A stretch of 64,000 nucleotides of DNA. Origin: Limnoperna fortunei. Taxonomy: Eukaryota; Mollusca; Bivalvia; Mytilida; Modiolidae. Under the pieces are notes generated by a model. That model was not told where the DNA came from and made no database searches. It saw only the letters and a program-made list of their open reading frames with translations. The position numbers were made by a program, and so were the translations under genes. The stretch covers positions 57,540,648-57,604,647 of the forward strand of contig OX104115.1 in the NCBI GenBank assembly GCA_944474755.1, in the 5' to 3' direction. Below are positions 1 through 11,601 of the stretch, one piece after another. The stretch's first letter is position 1. The number at the start of each line of letters is the position of its first letter.

Positions 1-361
1 AGATGGAATTCCAGTTGAATTCCAGTGTAATTACCACTGGAATTCCAGTGGAATTGAACTGGAATCTCACTGTATTTCACTGGGCAATTTGGCCTGAATT
101 TCATCCGAATACCAGTGGAAATTCCAATGGATTACAATGGTATTCCATTGAAATTCCATTGATTACCACTGGTATTTCCATTGGAATTCCAATCAATTTC
201 ACTGTAATTTCCAATGGAATTCCATTGTATTCCATTGGAATTTCCACTGGTATTCCAATGAAATTCAGGCCAAATTGCCCAGTGTAATACAGTGAAATTC
301 CAGTTCAATTCCACTGGAATTCCAGTTCAATTCCACTGGAATTCCAGTGTAAATTTTCATT
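1..361. repeat. Fold-back (palindromic) repeat of GAATTCCAGT/CCATTGG words
   Basis: The stretch is built from short words such as GAATTCCAGTGG and ATTCCATTGG, and as a whole it reads nearly the same on both strands around position 181. For example, 81-101 is the reverse complement of 261-281. This is the form of a fold-back element or a MITE with very long inverted arms. The left end may lie outside the window. The two small ORFs over it, one on each strand, are products of the palindrome and are not genes. Confidence 0.8.
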
Positions 362-601
362 AGGGCTCACAACTGATGGAGCTCCTTTTTTTCACCAACC
401 TTGCATATCTCCACGATTTTATATGGTCCCATTTATTACCCATTAACATTCCCCTGTTGTAATGCCACCCTCGCATATCGCCATCTGCCACAAGTTTTCA
501 ATTGCAGAAGTCTTTTATTCAATAAAATGTATGTACCCCGTTTCTACTGCCAAACAAATAATTTACTCGTAAATATTTGGAATTATTGGTGTGTAAATTT
601 G

Positions 602-635
602 GCCTCCCCCCCACCCCCCCCCCCCCCCCCCCCCG
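602..635. repeat. Poly-C tract
   Basis: A nearly pure run of C, broken by single A and T bases at its start. It is low-complexity DNA just inside the left part of the Tigger-like element. Length errors are likely in such a run. Confidence 0.9.
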
Positions 636-756
636 ATTTGAAAATAAATCAGTTAACATAATTGTTGTGTAAACAGCTGATTAGTGTTCATTTATATTGA
701 CTGTCGTCACAGGTCAACATTATAAGTAATGTTTATCCTGCTAATTCAAACCTATT

Positions 757-1946
757 TTGGTCATTAAAATGTCAACACTGAATAGAAAGCAAACCTTGTT
801 AGACGACTTGCAAAAGGAAAAATCAGCTGCAACACAACAAGTGTCAGATCATTTTAGCTCCATATGGGAAATTTCGATGAAAAGACGAACTGTAAGCCAT
901 ATGATATCCAGAAAGGAGCAACATGAAAGTGAGGAAACAAGTTCATCGGCACAAAAAAGACATCGTATATCACGAGATGGAACAATGCCTATACCTATGG
1001 TTCATGAATATTAAGCTAAAAACGTCCCCGTCACAGATGAAATATTAAAGGAATAGGCCAGACAATTTGGTAATGAAACTGGTGTAACGGAGTTTTCTTA
1101 TTTAAATGCATGAATGGTTGCAAAGATTTAAATCATGTCATGGAATATCTTCACACATTATTTCTGGTTAAAGTTCAGGTGTGGATAGAGCTCTCATTGA
1201 TACAGGTCGCCAGGAAGCTCTTCGAAAAATGGAACATATTACTCCAAAAGTGACATATTTAATGTAGACTTAGAATGCTACCGGATAGATCGTTGACAAC
1301 AGCGGAATTTACAAAGGGGACTAAAAAGGTTAAGGAACGAATAACTGTGGCTTTATGTACAAACGCAGACAGATCAGAAAAGTTAAAACCTCATGTAATA
1401 GGGAAATCATTAAAGCCTCGATGCTTTAAAAATTTTAATGTGAATTATATGTAGACTACACGGCTAATAAAAAATCATGAATTCACTAATTTTTCGGGAT
1501 TATCTTAAATCTTTGCACCAAGTCATTCCATTCCCGAATTGTCACACATTGAACAACATTTCTTACCACCTTCAACGACTAGTCATTTACAGCCACTCAA
1601 TGCAGGTATTATTCAGTGCTATAAAGGTCACTATCGGAGATTACAATTACGAGAAATTGTAAGGTGTATTGACAGCAATGATCCACCAATGATTTCATTA
1701 CGGGATGCTGTCCGTTTCACTAAAATTGCTTGGGATGAAGTTTCACAGCGCAATGTCAACTGTTGGAAACATACAGGTTCAGTAGACCGTGAAATAGGCG
1801 AAGTTGTTGAAACCCAAAATGAAAACGTTTCCATTACAAATCAGGACATCAAATTAATAAACAATTTAGTGTATGAAGACCTTGAAATTGATCTGCACAT
1901 TCAAAGTCAGTTAAAGTGCTTTAATTACAAATATTGTGGTCACTGA
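757..1946 (+). pseudogene. Tigger/pogo transposase, N-terminal and DDE parts, broken
   Basis: Transposases of this family bind the terminal repeats through CENP-B-type helix-turn-helix domains and cut with a DDE catalytic domain. Several frames carry the pieces in the right order. At 769-1010 there is a first HTH-like segment rich in K and R. At 1020-1170 there is a second one, recognisable as NVPVTDEILKE then EWLQRFKSCHGI then SGH-like text, broken by TAG and TGA. At 1300-1440 comes a DDE-domain block with RSEKLKPHVIGKS and PRCFKNF. At 1539-1946 comes HFLPPSTTSHLQPLNAGIIQ and YKGHYRRL, the block that follows the last catalytic acid in Tigger proteins. Stops and frameshifts show it is dead. 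It continues at 4231 after an insertion. Confidence 0.85.
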
Positions 1947-1949
1947 CGT

Positions 1950-4207
1950 TTTTTGATGACCAGTAGTATTTTTTTATGCGAATTTGACTTTATAAGTTAA
2001 CTCTTAGGTAATAATGTGTTGATAAAATTACAATAATGTTCTGTTAATGACTCATTTATTGGTCAACACTTACTCATTTTGAAGCCTAAATATTGTGTCA
2101 CAAATTTGGAGTACTAAATTTATTTACAATTAAAGAGAATTTGTAGCGAAATAAATTAGTAAAATAAGTTTTCTATGATAGAGAATTGTCAGAATTTTGA
2201 TAAAAACAATGTTTTTATGTCAGTATATTTGGAATTTACAAAAACAACACATTATTTGTGTCCCATAACATGCTGTGAATTACGCTACAATTTTATGATA
2301 GCCGTATTGCAAACATATTTGATTCATACAGTAATGATTCATGAACAAATATATACATGAATGCTTCAAAATATTTATAAATCATAATTTAAAGGAGTAT
2401 GAATAATTTTGGCCTAAAAACCAGTCTTTGATTTCAATTTTTAATTATTTGCATTTAATTGTGAATTACGTTACGATACCTTCCTCATAATAAGTATTAT
2501 GCTATAAGCGTCAAACACTGTGAGTAATAAACACACTTATGGTAACCATAATTGCCATATAAACATTGCTTTGAGCTGTTGTAACATTTCTCATATATCT
2601 GAAAATGCTCTTATGTCTGTAAATTACGTTGCGGTGAATTAAGTTATGGTATATTCAGTAAACATGCTTTAAAACTATTTCCTAGGAATAAATTACCTGG
2701 AAACATTATTTTTTGACACGGCCCAACATAAGGGCGTTTATTGAAAACAAAAGTTGTCAAGCGTGAGACATTTAAAACATTTTCTGATGTAAACATTACC
2801 ATCACTCGTAAGATCACATTTGTTTAACAAGAACACTTAGTATATATCATAAATTGCCATTATTAAACGACAAAATATAATATACTGAAGAACTGTGCAC
2901 ATGGAATATTGATTCCATTTTTATAAAACATCACGTGTGGGCACAAAGTTTAGTATAACGTAATTTATGTTTTGTAACGTAAATCACATGCGCATTTATG
3001 TTATGGTTCGTTTCCAAAAAATGATAAAAATTGATGAAATGATGTGAAATAAATGTTTAAACACTAACCGAAGATAGGCACACAATTCGGAAGGAGTTAG
3101 GCATTTGTAAACGTTGACATTTCCTTATCGATACTAGCAAACACAGTTTAGATATATCATTTTGTTTTAAAATGGCATTTTCATTTAAAATTTTATCTTG
3201 CTATAATTGAAAGAATATGCATAAAAAAATATGTACAAATTATACTAAAACACTGTGACAATAAATACTTTAGAAAATCATGCATTAAAGATCTATCAGG
3301 TCTACTTTCTTGTGTAACGTAATTCACTATTGTTTAAAAAGACAACTGGCACTACAACAGTACTGAAAACACAACCATTTAATGGTGTGAAATGATCATT
3401 GCCCATTGTTTATCTTTAATTAAACCGTTGAGAACAGCACAATTTCATTTGTGTAACTGGGGATTTTTTAATATTTCTTCGCATTGGGAATTTAATGTGA
3501 AATTTTAAAAGATATGTTTTATATGTTAATACAGTTGCAAAGATATTGCAAATCATTGTACCAAACAATAATCATAACCCAAAAGCTCTTTTTTAGTATA
3601 GGGTTCCAATTTAAACATAATATAACAAGATTATATATATTTATCGACTTGTGAACTACGTTACACATAGTACTACTACTGTAAAGTCTAATAAATATCT
3701 GTTTGGTAAAATTTCAAGTGATATAAATTGTTAAGTTTAATTGTCTAAAATGGTTAAAACATACAGATTTATTTAAATGGTCTTTAGACTATGAAAATAA
3801 AAGAGTATCAACATTGAAAAATAAAGACTTTTTTCTTAAAACGGTCTATTTTCCTTTTTATTGTTCAAGTATCAAGAGTTGACCGATATCTTTTAGAGTT
3901 GGTAAATGTATGGTTCCTTAAATGTTTAATTTTGTAACTCAATCATATATCTACCATATAAATGTGTTTTATATGCAATTGTGGTTCTTTTAACGATAAA
4001 ATATGTTTGATATAGTCACAGTAGAATGAAGTAACGTAATTCACAATCCAAAATACCACCACATGTATATTCATGTTTTTTTTTGGTGTGAATTTGTTAT
4101 TCAAGAGCTACCTTTTTTGTTTTCTAATTGTTCAAGTATAGTTCTTTCAAAATAAATACATTTGTCTTGTTTTCAAAGCCGAAAATCTTCAGCCGTTTTT
4201 CCTGTGC
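1950..4207. other. AT-rich insert splitting the Tigger transposase; recurring GTAACGTAATTCAC motif
   Basis: No gene is recognisable here. The stretch separates two parts of one transposase, so it is probably an insertion. A 14-base motif, GTAACGTAATTCAC or its complement, recurs with small changes at 2461, 2619, 2953, 2974, 3314, 3651 and 4031, in both orientations. I could not find convincing terminal repeats or a target duplication at the edges. Confidence 0.5.
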
Positions 4208-4230
4208 AAGTGGCGCACTTTTAACCGACT

Positions 4231-4534
4231 TTGAATGTGCAGCTACAAATGACAATTCAAGAGTTTGTTAGCGTTGATCAAAATACCGAATTAGCGGAAT
4301 ATATGTCAATGACAGATGAAATGATTCTTCAGGCTGTTCTACCAGGGATTGACCTGAGATTTTTTACGTTGATGAAACTAGTACAACAATTAAGTTCTTT
4401 GAAATGGAACCTGGAACGAACGAGGCTGATATGGAAAAACTTTTCTATTTGAAACGGGTAGTGGAAAAAGCTAAAGCAAACAAGGCAAAGCAACTGACAA
4501 TGGCTGACTTCTTGGTCAAAAACAAAATTGACTG
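4231..4534 (+). pseudogene. Tigger/pogo transposase, C-terminal part
   Basis: The translation first gives TIQEFVSVDQNTELAEYMSM and MTDEMILQAVLP, then after a frameshift near 4440 gives VVEKAKANKAKQLTMADFLV before TGA. An acidic linker with a MTDE(D)I block and a terminal K-x-Q-x-x-x-x-D-F motif are typical of the C-terminus of Tigger/jerky-type transposases. It is the continuation of the relic at 757-1946. Confidence 0.75.
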
Positions 4535-4838
4535 AATGTTATTAAAATTTTTATTTTAATTTTTGCGTTATTTTTTTGTCAATAAAGTCTTTTTTGCTTT
4601 ACAAATCATTTTATTACAATATAAACATGTTAAAAATGTAAACAATATAAATAATATACATGAAGTCAAAGTTGTCATACAACAAAACAAAAAAAGGTAT
4701 ATGTACAAAAATTACAGTATTAAACATTGCTGCTACAGAAAAAGTCTCAAATAGTCCTCCCTCTTTTTAATGCCACCCTCTTCTAATGCCAAATAAATGC
4801 CAGGTCCAAAAAGGTGGCATTATAACGAGGGAGCACTG

Positions 4839-5867
4839 TGTTTGGGTTTTTTAAAAATTATTTTAATACATGTATTGAACAATTATAGATTCTTTTGAAA
4901 ATGTTGGTGGCCTTTTATTAGCAATCAACATGCTTCTCTGCATAGCTTCTTAATCACTGTGGTGTACAAGTGCTGATGGTAGGTCAAACTGTCCTTTCTT
5001 GTACTCTGGAAGTTCTTTATATATGTCTTGTGTTCATATAGTCTGTCAACACTTTGCTCGAGTCATCAATTTATTACTTCATGGCATTTCTCAAAACTTT
5101 CTGGTGTATTCAGCTCATTTTCTTATGGTTCTTGGTTGTGTCTTCACTTAGGTCAATGCCAAAGTGCCAACTTTTCTTGATGGATATTAGGTCCCTGGGC
5201 AATGTTTATGTGGACACCAGAAGCCAGTCTTCCTTCCATGTTTCTGTGAAAGTTCACATTTTTTTTTTGTAAATTTACACTAATTGCTCTTTGAACTGCT
5301 TCATTAGGGGTATGTACTGTTGAAGAACTTCATGCTGGGCATTGCATCTTCACTTAACTTTATTTTTAAAGTTTCCAAGTTGCCCTATATATGGACCTCA
5401 GCCAACAGTTAGAAGAATCAGTACCTGGACAGACCATGGAGTATTTAGCACACATGCTGCAATCACCACTGTAACATCCCCCTGTTGCCTCAAGTGTTGC
5501 AGGTTAGTGTTTATACACATCGCTCACATCTTTGTTGTTCATTTCCTTTCGCTTCTTTACAACCATTGAACTTCTGCCCAGTTTAGGTGAAAACATAAGT
5601 TTTTTTTTGTTCACTTCTCTGTTCTTTGGTACTGCCATCGAACAGTTTCAGTAAAGGGCCCTTATAGCTGCATGGAACTGTGTCTTTTTGAGGTACACAT
5701 AGTCAGCAAGCCTTTAAACTTTCCACAGATGGTGCAGGGCCCTCATAACATCATTTATTCCACTGGCTGATCTCCAATCACATCTGTGTTTTAATACTTA
5801 TAACCAGTATACAACCCTGGTCTGTGCAGGCTGGGTGCCTATTTCCTTCTGCAGGTTATACCGTACA
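4839..5867. other. No gene recognised
   Basis: Only short ORFs (under 80 codons) occur, with no motif I can identify. A fragment at 5868-5955 (ACTAGCATATAATTAGGGC, then TTATAAGCGAGTCAATAACC) resembles one end of a mariner/Tigger-like MITE, but I see no partner end. Confidence 0.5.
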
Positions 5868-6031
5868 TACTAGCATATAATTAGGGCAATTGGGAGTTAA
5901 AATTTGTTTTTAAAGAAGGGTTCTGACTTATAAGCGAGTCAATAACCAATGAAGGAAAATATTTGAAGGCTTAGTAACAAATTGGACCGCCAACCAATAA
6001 AGACGAAAATATACAGATACATGTTTAATTA

Positions 6032-7112
6032 CCGTATTTTGCCGTGTATAATGCGCATTTATCTATAATGCGCACCCCCTTTTCATGGTGAAAATCTGGG
6101 GAAAAAACGAAGTATTTGTGTACAATGCGCAGCCACTTTTTTCAGTCTGAGGACAACGGCAGAATATGTGAAACAGGGATTTTTTATTGTGTAAAATGCA
6201 CAGCCACTTTATTCCGTCGGAAGACAGCGGCAGAATATGTGAAACAGGGATTTTTTATGTTGTTTACTAATTATGTTTTTTTCTTTTATTATAGCAAAAG
6301 ACACAGATAAAGATATTGAAAAAATAAAATTTTGTGTTTATAAATTAAAAAAAAAAGATAAATATGAGTTTTGTGTCTTGTTTTTGTTTTTGTTTTGTCG
6401 GTCGGTCGTTTGATCTTTGTTGGAAATTCTCTTGAGCAGATTTCACAATAGATGTGTTGTTTGTTCAGATATTAAGCCATACACAACAAATTGCTATAAA
6501 AACATGTTTTATACTCTGGTTATTGAAAATAATTGCAAGGTAATTATTTCCCCTCTGGGTGTGTGTTCTAAGATAGTCATGAGTAAATTTTTTAATTATG
6601 ACATTGTCTGGTAATTACCGGTATACTATTCAACTAACAATTTATTGTTACATGTGTAGTGTAATTATCATGATAATAAATCAAGTACCCTTTAATTCAA
6701 ATGATAATCCCTTCAAATGCAATCAATTACACAATCACTTGTCAGATTAAAAAATCAATACCCCAATGGTACCTTATAGAAAGGAAATATCACATGACTC
6801 AATCATCAGCTGTTCATTGAATACAACAAACATGGCGACCGGGAATTATAAAACCACAATATTCAACTAATACTCCGTATGCTTTAGGTAGGTATTGCAA
6901 AAACACGATATTAATGATCTTTATTCAAATAATAAGCATATAAATGAACAGTACAAAACGATGTCTCGAATACGACGATCTTGGTAAAAAACGGTCAACT
7001 TTAAGCACTGAAAAAAAGATCTTTGTCTGTATAGGGATGTATTATGCGCACCCCCTTCATTAAAACCTGAAAAAACCGTAAAAAAGTGCGCATTATACAC
7101 GGCCAAATACGG
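6032..7112. mobile_element. Non-autonomous TIR element (Tigger/mariner-like MITE)
   Basis: The ends are imperfect inverted repeats of about 26 bases: 6032-6057 reads CCGTATTTTGCCGTGTATAA then TGCGCA, and 7087-7112 is its complement with one change. Subterminal GCGCACCCCCTT words occur near both ends in opposite orientation. A direct duplication of about 60 bases (AACGGCAGAATATGTGAAAC type) lies at 6127-6258. No transposase is present, so movement would need one supplied elsewhere. Confidence 0.75.
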
Positions 7113-9780
7113 GGTATGGTAAATATAAAGTATATTTAAGACATAAAGTTTTTTACTTGTGTATTGTTTATTTTATCTATAGTTTCCACCTTTCCATTTG
7201 TATTTACCACTGTTCACATATCAATTTATTTGTATGTATTGCATGATTCAACTGAAAACAGAAAATCATGATAAATACATATGTTGCAGACTAATTTTTT
7301 ATTAAATTATTTTATTTTAATTTCCAAACCATATTCCTTTATATTCTTAGTTTTAGCTTTCATCTGTTATAAAAACTCTGCTTCAACTATGAAATAATAT
7401 GAAAATGAATTTATGTATACTTTACTGGTGTTTGTCTTTTTACGGTTTTCAGTCATATCAAATTCGGGGAGATAATTATGTTAACATTTCAAAAACACGT
7501 GTACACTAGTGTAAACAAACAACTGACAATAAATGAATAGCAATATTTAACTTATAAAACACGAGAAACAAGACGTCTTACTGACTATAATGAATTTTAT
7601 TCACAAATTTGCAATGTTATTTGATTCAGACCTATGTCAACGTGGCTGTCTTCTGACCAACTTATACGAAGGTCAACAACAAAATACCAGATTTAAGGCC
7701 AAGATTTATAGTACTCTGTCAGTGGTGCAGCTCAATACAGGTTTGCAGTACAGTCTCACACTCTACTTCAAGCCCCTGCCTCTCAACTCAGCTCCCCCTC
7801 CAATGAAGCAGATTCTGGTGAACTGCAGCTACAATGTATTTCCTATCTGTTACTGTCTCTTTGGCAAGGGAATATGCATGGGTTGTATTTAAACCTGGCT
7901 TCTAATTCTTACTGGTAATTGTCTGGCCTCCATAACAACCATCCAATGTGATGCTAATTTCATTTTCAGGTTGCTTTTGTGTTTTCAATTTTTAACTATC
8001 TCCATCTTCCTTGTCAATTCTGTTTTATTCAGTTCTACCATTTTCTCAACTCTGTTTGAAGTTCTGTTTACACTGGTAAGGTATGGTGGGGGATTATTCA
8101 TCCTGGCTAATATCGATTGTGTTTTGCAGTTCCCAAATGGTGAATCTTGTAACACAGATGTCTAGGGCAACATTTTGTGCTCCATGATTAGGAGCAGGTT
8201 TCTTGGTTGAAATTTGCATGTAAAGTTTCAAGTCCTTCATCACAAGATGTAGGTGTAGCAGTTTTTTTTTCTCCACAATGCACAACCCTTCTTGAATCTA
8301 ACAGCATGGGGAACCTCCCCTTTCTGCAGTCCAGACGGAGCTTATATAAGGATGACTGTAACCAGTGGTAATCATCTTCAATAGATTCATCTTCTGGCTT
8401 TGCCTTGCAGCATCTTCACAGAAATGAAGATAGGGCCACAGAACTGCAGATTTTTTTACCTTTTGCTATGGCAACTTACAAGTACCCCGGTACACACCAT
8501 GATGCTGAGAATATACAAGTATGCCATACTCAGTCGTCACTGCTGTTGAATATTTGGGCGAGCCCCAAAACCAATCCTACTTTACTCTTGTGTTATGAAA
8601 TTTATAAGTTTAAAGAGGAAGGAAACCACAAAAGAAATTTAAGCTCAATTGAAAGAAAACACATTAAAAATAAGATTTACTATTTAAAGTTGTTAAAAAA
8701 TTTACAAGGTAAGACGAAAAATATTAATTAAAAATAATTTTTTTGAATTTCCTGCTAGCTCATGGGCGTCGACATATTGTGACGCTCTTTTGAATTGAAG
8801 AGTGCAAACAGTGCAATTGTCTACGTCATTCCTACTAATCCGGGTAAAGATAGGCAGTGCGATGTATATACTCATATTATTTTGCCTTCATCGCCTTCAT
8901 CTACACTGAATTATGCTATCTTCCAAACTATTAATTGCTCAAATTTAAGTTATAAAATACGTGGAGAAATTAGACCACGAAAAATAATTATTCAAATCTC
9001 CCGGGTCGTAGTATTTTATTAAGCATCAGTGAATCCGACTGTATAAATGTAACAACTAAGATCGAGATTTTAGAGTATATGCGTGCATTGTTACGTAGTT
9101 GTGACCTTGTGTTCTTTTGCACCAGGTCGAATTCTATAAAAAGACATTTTCTTCTGTGGTTGGCATTTCGTGCTAATTTTCAAACTCGTACCAGTCCGCC
9201 ATGTCCGAAATACAACTTCTGAGACCCCCACTTCTGAATATGCTAAATGCTTCTCGAATTCAAGATCTTCAGAAACAAGATCTTTTTTTTAATATTAGGC
9301 CAACATTTTGTTATTATCTGATTTACAAACCCGCCGACCCTAATTTCCCCAAAATGAAAATAAAAATAAAAGAGTTCAATTTTCATTTCATTTTTATCTT
9401 TTGCGCCGACCCGCCGATCTGTTTTTCAAAAAATGTAAATTGAACACTTTACATCATACTGCACTGGTTACCGGTTGACCATTTGAAAGAAATTCATATA
9501 ACTCAATTTCGGGAACAGTATAAATAAACCAGAACAACATGGAATATTTCGTATTCCGGCTCTCCCGGATAGATGAACCCCTGACAAGTTGTTGGGCCTT
9601 GGAAAAATAACTAGAGTAAGGTTGACGTTTCTTTTAAACAGCAACAGACAGTCAGATATAGAGTGTGTGCTAAAATAGCTATGGATTGCCACAAATCACA
9701 GTGAAAGTTTCGTTTGTCCTTCGTTTTGAATGGCGCGGTGGAGAACAGAGAAAGGGAGAGTGACACGATTATAAATATTA
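7113..9780. other. No gene recognised
   Basis: The longest ORFs (7590-7892 and 8405-8731, plus strand) show no domain, no biased codon use and no splice context that I can defend. The DNA is AT-rich with short homopolymers. A small imperfect hairpin with CCGCCGACCC on both sides lies at 9330-9420. Confidence 0.5.
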
Positions 9781-9789
9781 CGAATCTAT
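9781..9789. repeat. Left target-site duplication CGAATCTAT
   Basis: The nine bases CGAATCTAT directly precede the TIR element at 9790-10642 and recur directly after it at 10643-10651. Confidence 0.85.
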
Positions 9790-10642
9790 CGGTCTCCCTA
9801 TTTACTGACAAGAACCGTCAAGAACCGACAAGAAGTGAATTACCGACAAGAACATTTTTTTACCGACAAGAAGCATTTATTCACCGAAAAAAAGAGGAAA
9901 ACAATATCATTTGATGGAATTATTATGAAAAGAATTTTTAAAAAAAGTTATTTAATTTTTTTATGTAATTTTGTCGTCGTTGTTTTGTTGTACATGTAGT
10001 GTAGTATTTACCTACGACAAGAAAGTTAAATAATAAATTGTATTCATAACTATATATATAAGTCATAATAAATAAGTAAATTCTTTAAAAAATATGCATT
10101 AATATATAATCATTTCAAACAATAATATTCAATATATAATAATTGATAATCAGGATGCTTAATTGAAGGCACGTGTCGGTAATGTCATTTATGGTTGTGT
10201 AATCCTGTGATTGTTTTACAATTAGCAATCACTGCCATTATTGACACACGCCACGTGATAATTGTTTCTTTTGAGGAACCGTTCAATGCTTAAAACAACA
10301 AACTGTAATAAGCTAGTTGTGTAACTTTTGAAAATTGTTTATGGTGTTGTGAGGAGAAAAAAGTCTAAGATTTTGTTTTTATTACATTTTTCATTATTTA
10401 TTTTGTTGTTATTGTTAGCGGAATATGATAACGAATTACAGAAAACTTCAACAAAACAACGTCAACAAAATTACACAGTAAATCACCAAAATCTATTTTT
10501 TCAAATTTAATTTTCATCATAATCACAACAAAAAATCTTTTTTTCTTTCTTGTCGGTAAAAAATTGTTTCTTGTCGGTAAAAAATGCTTCTTGTCTGTAA
10601 TTATACCTTCTTGTAGGTTCTTGTCGGTAAATAGTGGGACCC
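9790..10642. mobile_element. TIR element with 9-bp target duplication (MULE-like MITE)
   Basis: The left end (CTATTTACTGACAAGAACC, from 9797) and the right end (complement of CTATTTACCGACAAGAACC, ending near 10636) form terminal inverted repeats, and the word TACCGACAAGAA is repeated several times just inside both ends. A perfect 9-bp direct repeat flanks the element, the duplication size seen in Mutator-like transposons. There is no transposase ORF. It appears to have landed inside the older non-LTR element, whose endonuclease-like coding text resumes immediately after it. Confidence 0.85.
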
Positions 10643-10651
10643 CGAATCTAT
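10643..10651. repeat. Right target-site duplication CGAATCTAT
   Basis: Exact copy of 9781-9789; together they fix the ends of the intervening TIR element. Confidence 0.85.
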
Positions 10652-11558
10652 AACCCGGGATATAAGATTATTCAAAAATGTCGAAATAGAAGAAAGCGTT
10701 CCAAACGATTTAGTGGTGGTATCATAATTCTTTATAAATCACATTTACATAAATCAATAATAGAATGTAAGGACAAGTGATTCTCCAAACCGCATATGGC
10801 TTAAACTGAATAAAGAATATTTGGGCTTTCATAGAGACCTTTATATATGTGCATGTTACATACCACCTGTTAATTCTACTCATTATGATGATGATTATTT
10901 AAAACTTGAAAATGAGATATCTCACATTTCAGATAAAGGCAGTGTGTTTGTCATTGGGGATCTTAATTCTAGAATTGGTAATCATCTTGATTTTATTGCT
11001 AATGAGGGTCAGATACACCCATCAGTTCAAGACATTTTACCAGATGATTATAATATTGACTTCCATATTGATAGAAATTCTTTAGATAATATTTTCAATA
11101 CTCAGGGGCAACAATTGATAAATCTTTGCATTGCCTCCCAACTCAGAATTTTAAATGGACGCTTTGTTGGAGATTTTCTTGGAAATATGACTTGTTTTAA
11201 ACATAATGGAAGTAGTGTGGTCGACTATGCTTTGACCAGTGTGGATCTTATTGATAAACACATAAATTTTTTTCAAACCATTGATCCCACATATCTATCT
11301 GATCACTCACAAATAGTTGTTCATTTCAAATGTCAATTTAATGATGAGAATTTAGATGATGATCTTAATAGCAATAATATTGACTTTATTTTTAAGTGGG
11401 AAGAAGTCTCAAAGCAGAAATTATATACTGCATTAGAAGACAATGTGGTCAGAGATTCAATACTTAATTTTGAAAATACTGATTTTGTAAAAGATGAATC
11501 TGGTATAAATGAGGCTGAGAATGCATTGAATAAAATTTTTTCAAAACTTATCCTCTAG
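10652..11558 (+). pseudogene. Retrotransposon endonuclease domain (APE/exonuclease-endonuclease-phosphatase fold)
   Basis: This domain nicks target DNA to prime reverse transcription. Text from 10652 reads NPGYKIIQKCRNRRKRSKRF and GGIIILYKS, then a one-base shift near 10780, then the long frame from 10821. Visible family motifs are VIGDLNSRIG (catalytic Asp and Asn), LRILNGRFVGD, GSSVVDYALTS and YLSDHSQIVV (catalytic Asp-His pair). The usual N-terminal block with the first Asn and Glu is not seen. The frame ends at a TAG, where an intact element would continue into the reverse transcriptase. Confidence 0.85.
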
Positions 11559-11601
11559 ATCATGTAAAATAATTAAAACTTTCACAAAGAAGAAGAAGAA
11601 G

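Larger units (their letters stand above)
449..4838 (+). mobile_element. Decayed Tigger/pogo-type DNA transposon
   Basis: The right end, 4813-4838, is a terminal repeat reading GGTGGCATTATAACGAGG followed by GAGCACTG, and subterminal TAATGCCACCCTC words lie at 4769 onward. A degenerate match to these words at 455-475 marks the probable left end. Between them lie both halves of a Tigger-like transposase (757-1946 and 4231-4534), separated by about 2.3 kb of unrelated AT-rich DNA. The assignment rests on the transposase motifs; the left boundary is approximate. Confidence 0.7.

Noticed and set aside
7590..8731. ORFs at 7590-7892 and 8405-8731 as host gene exons
   Set aside because: No recognisable domain and no supporting splice or promoter context; composition is like the surrounding DNA.
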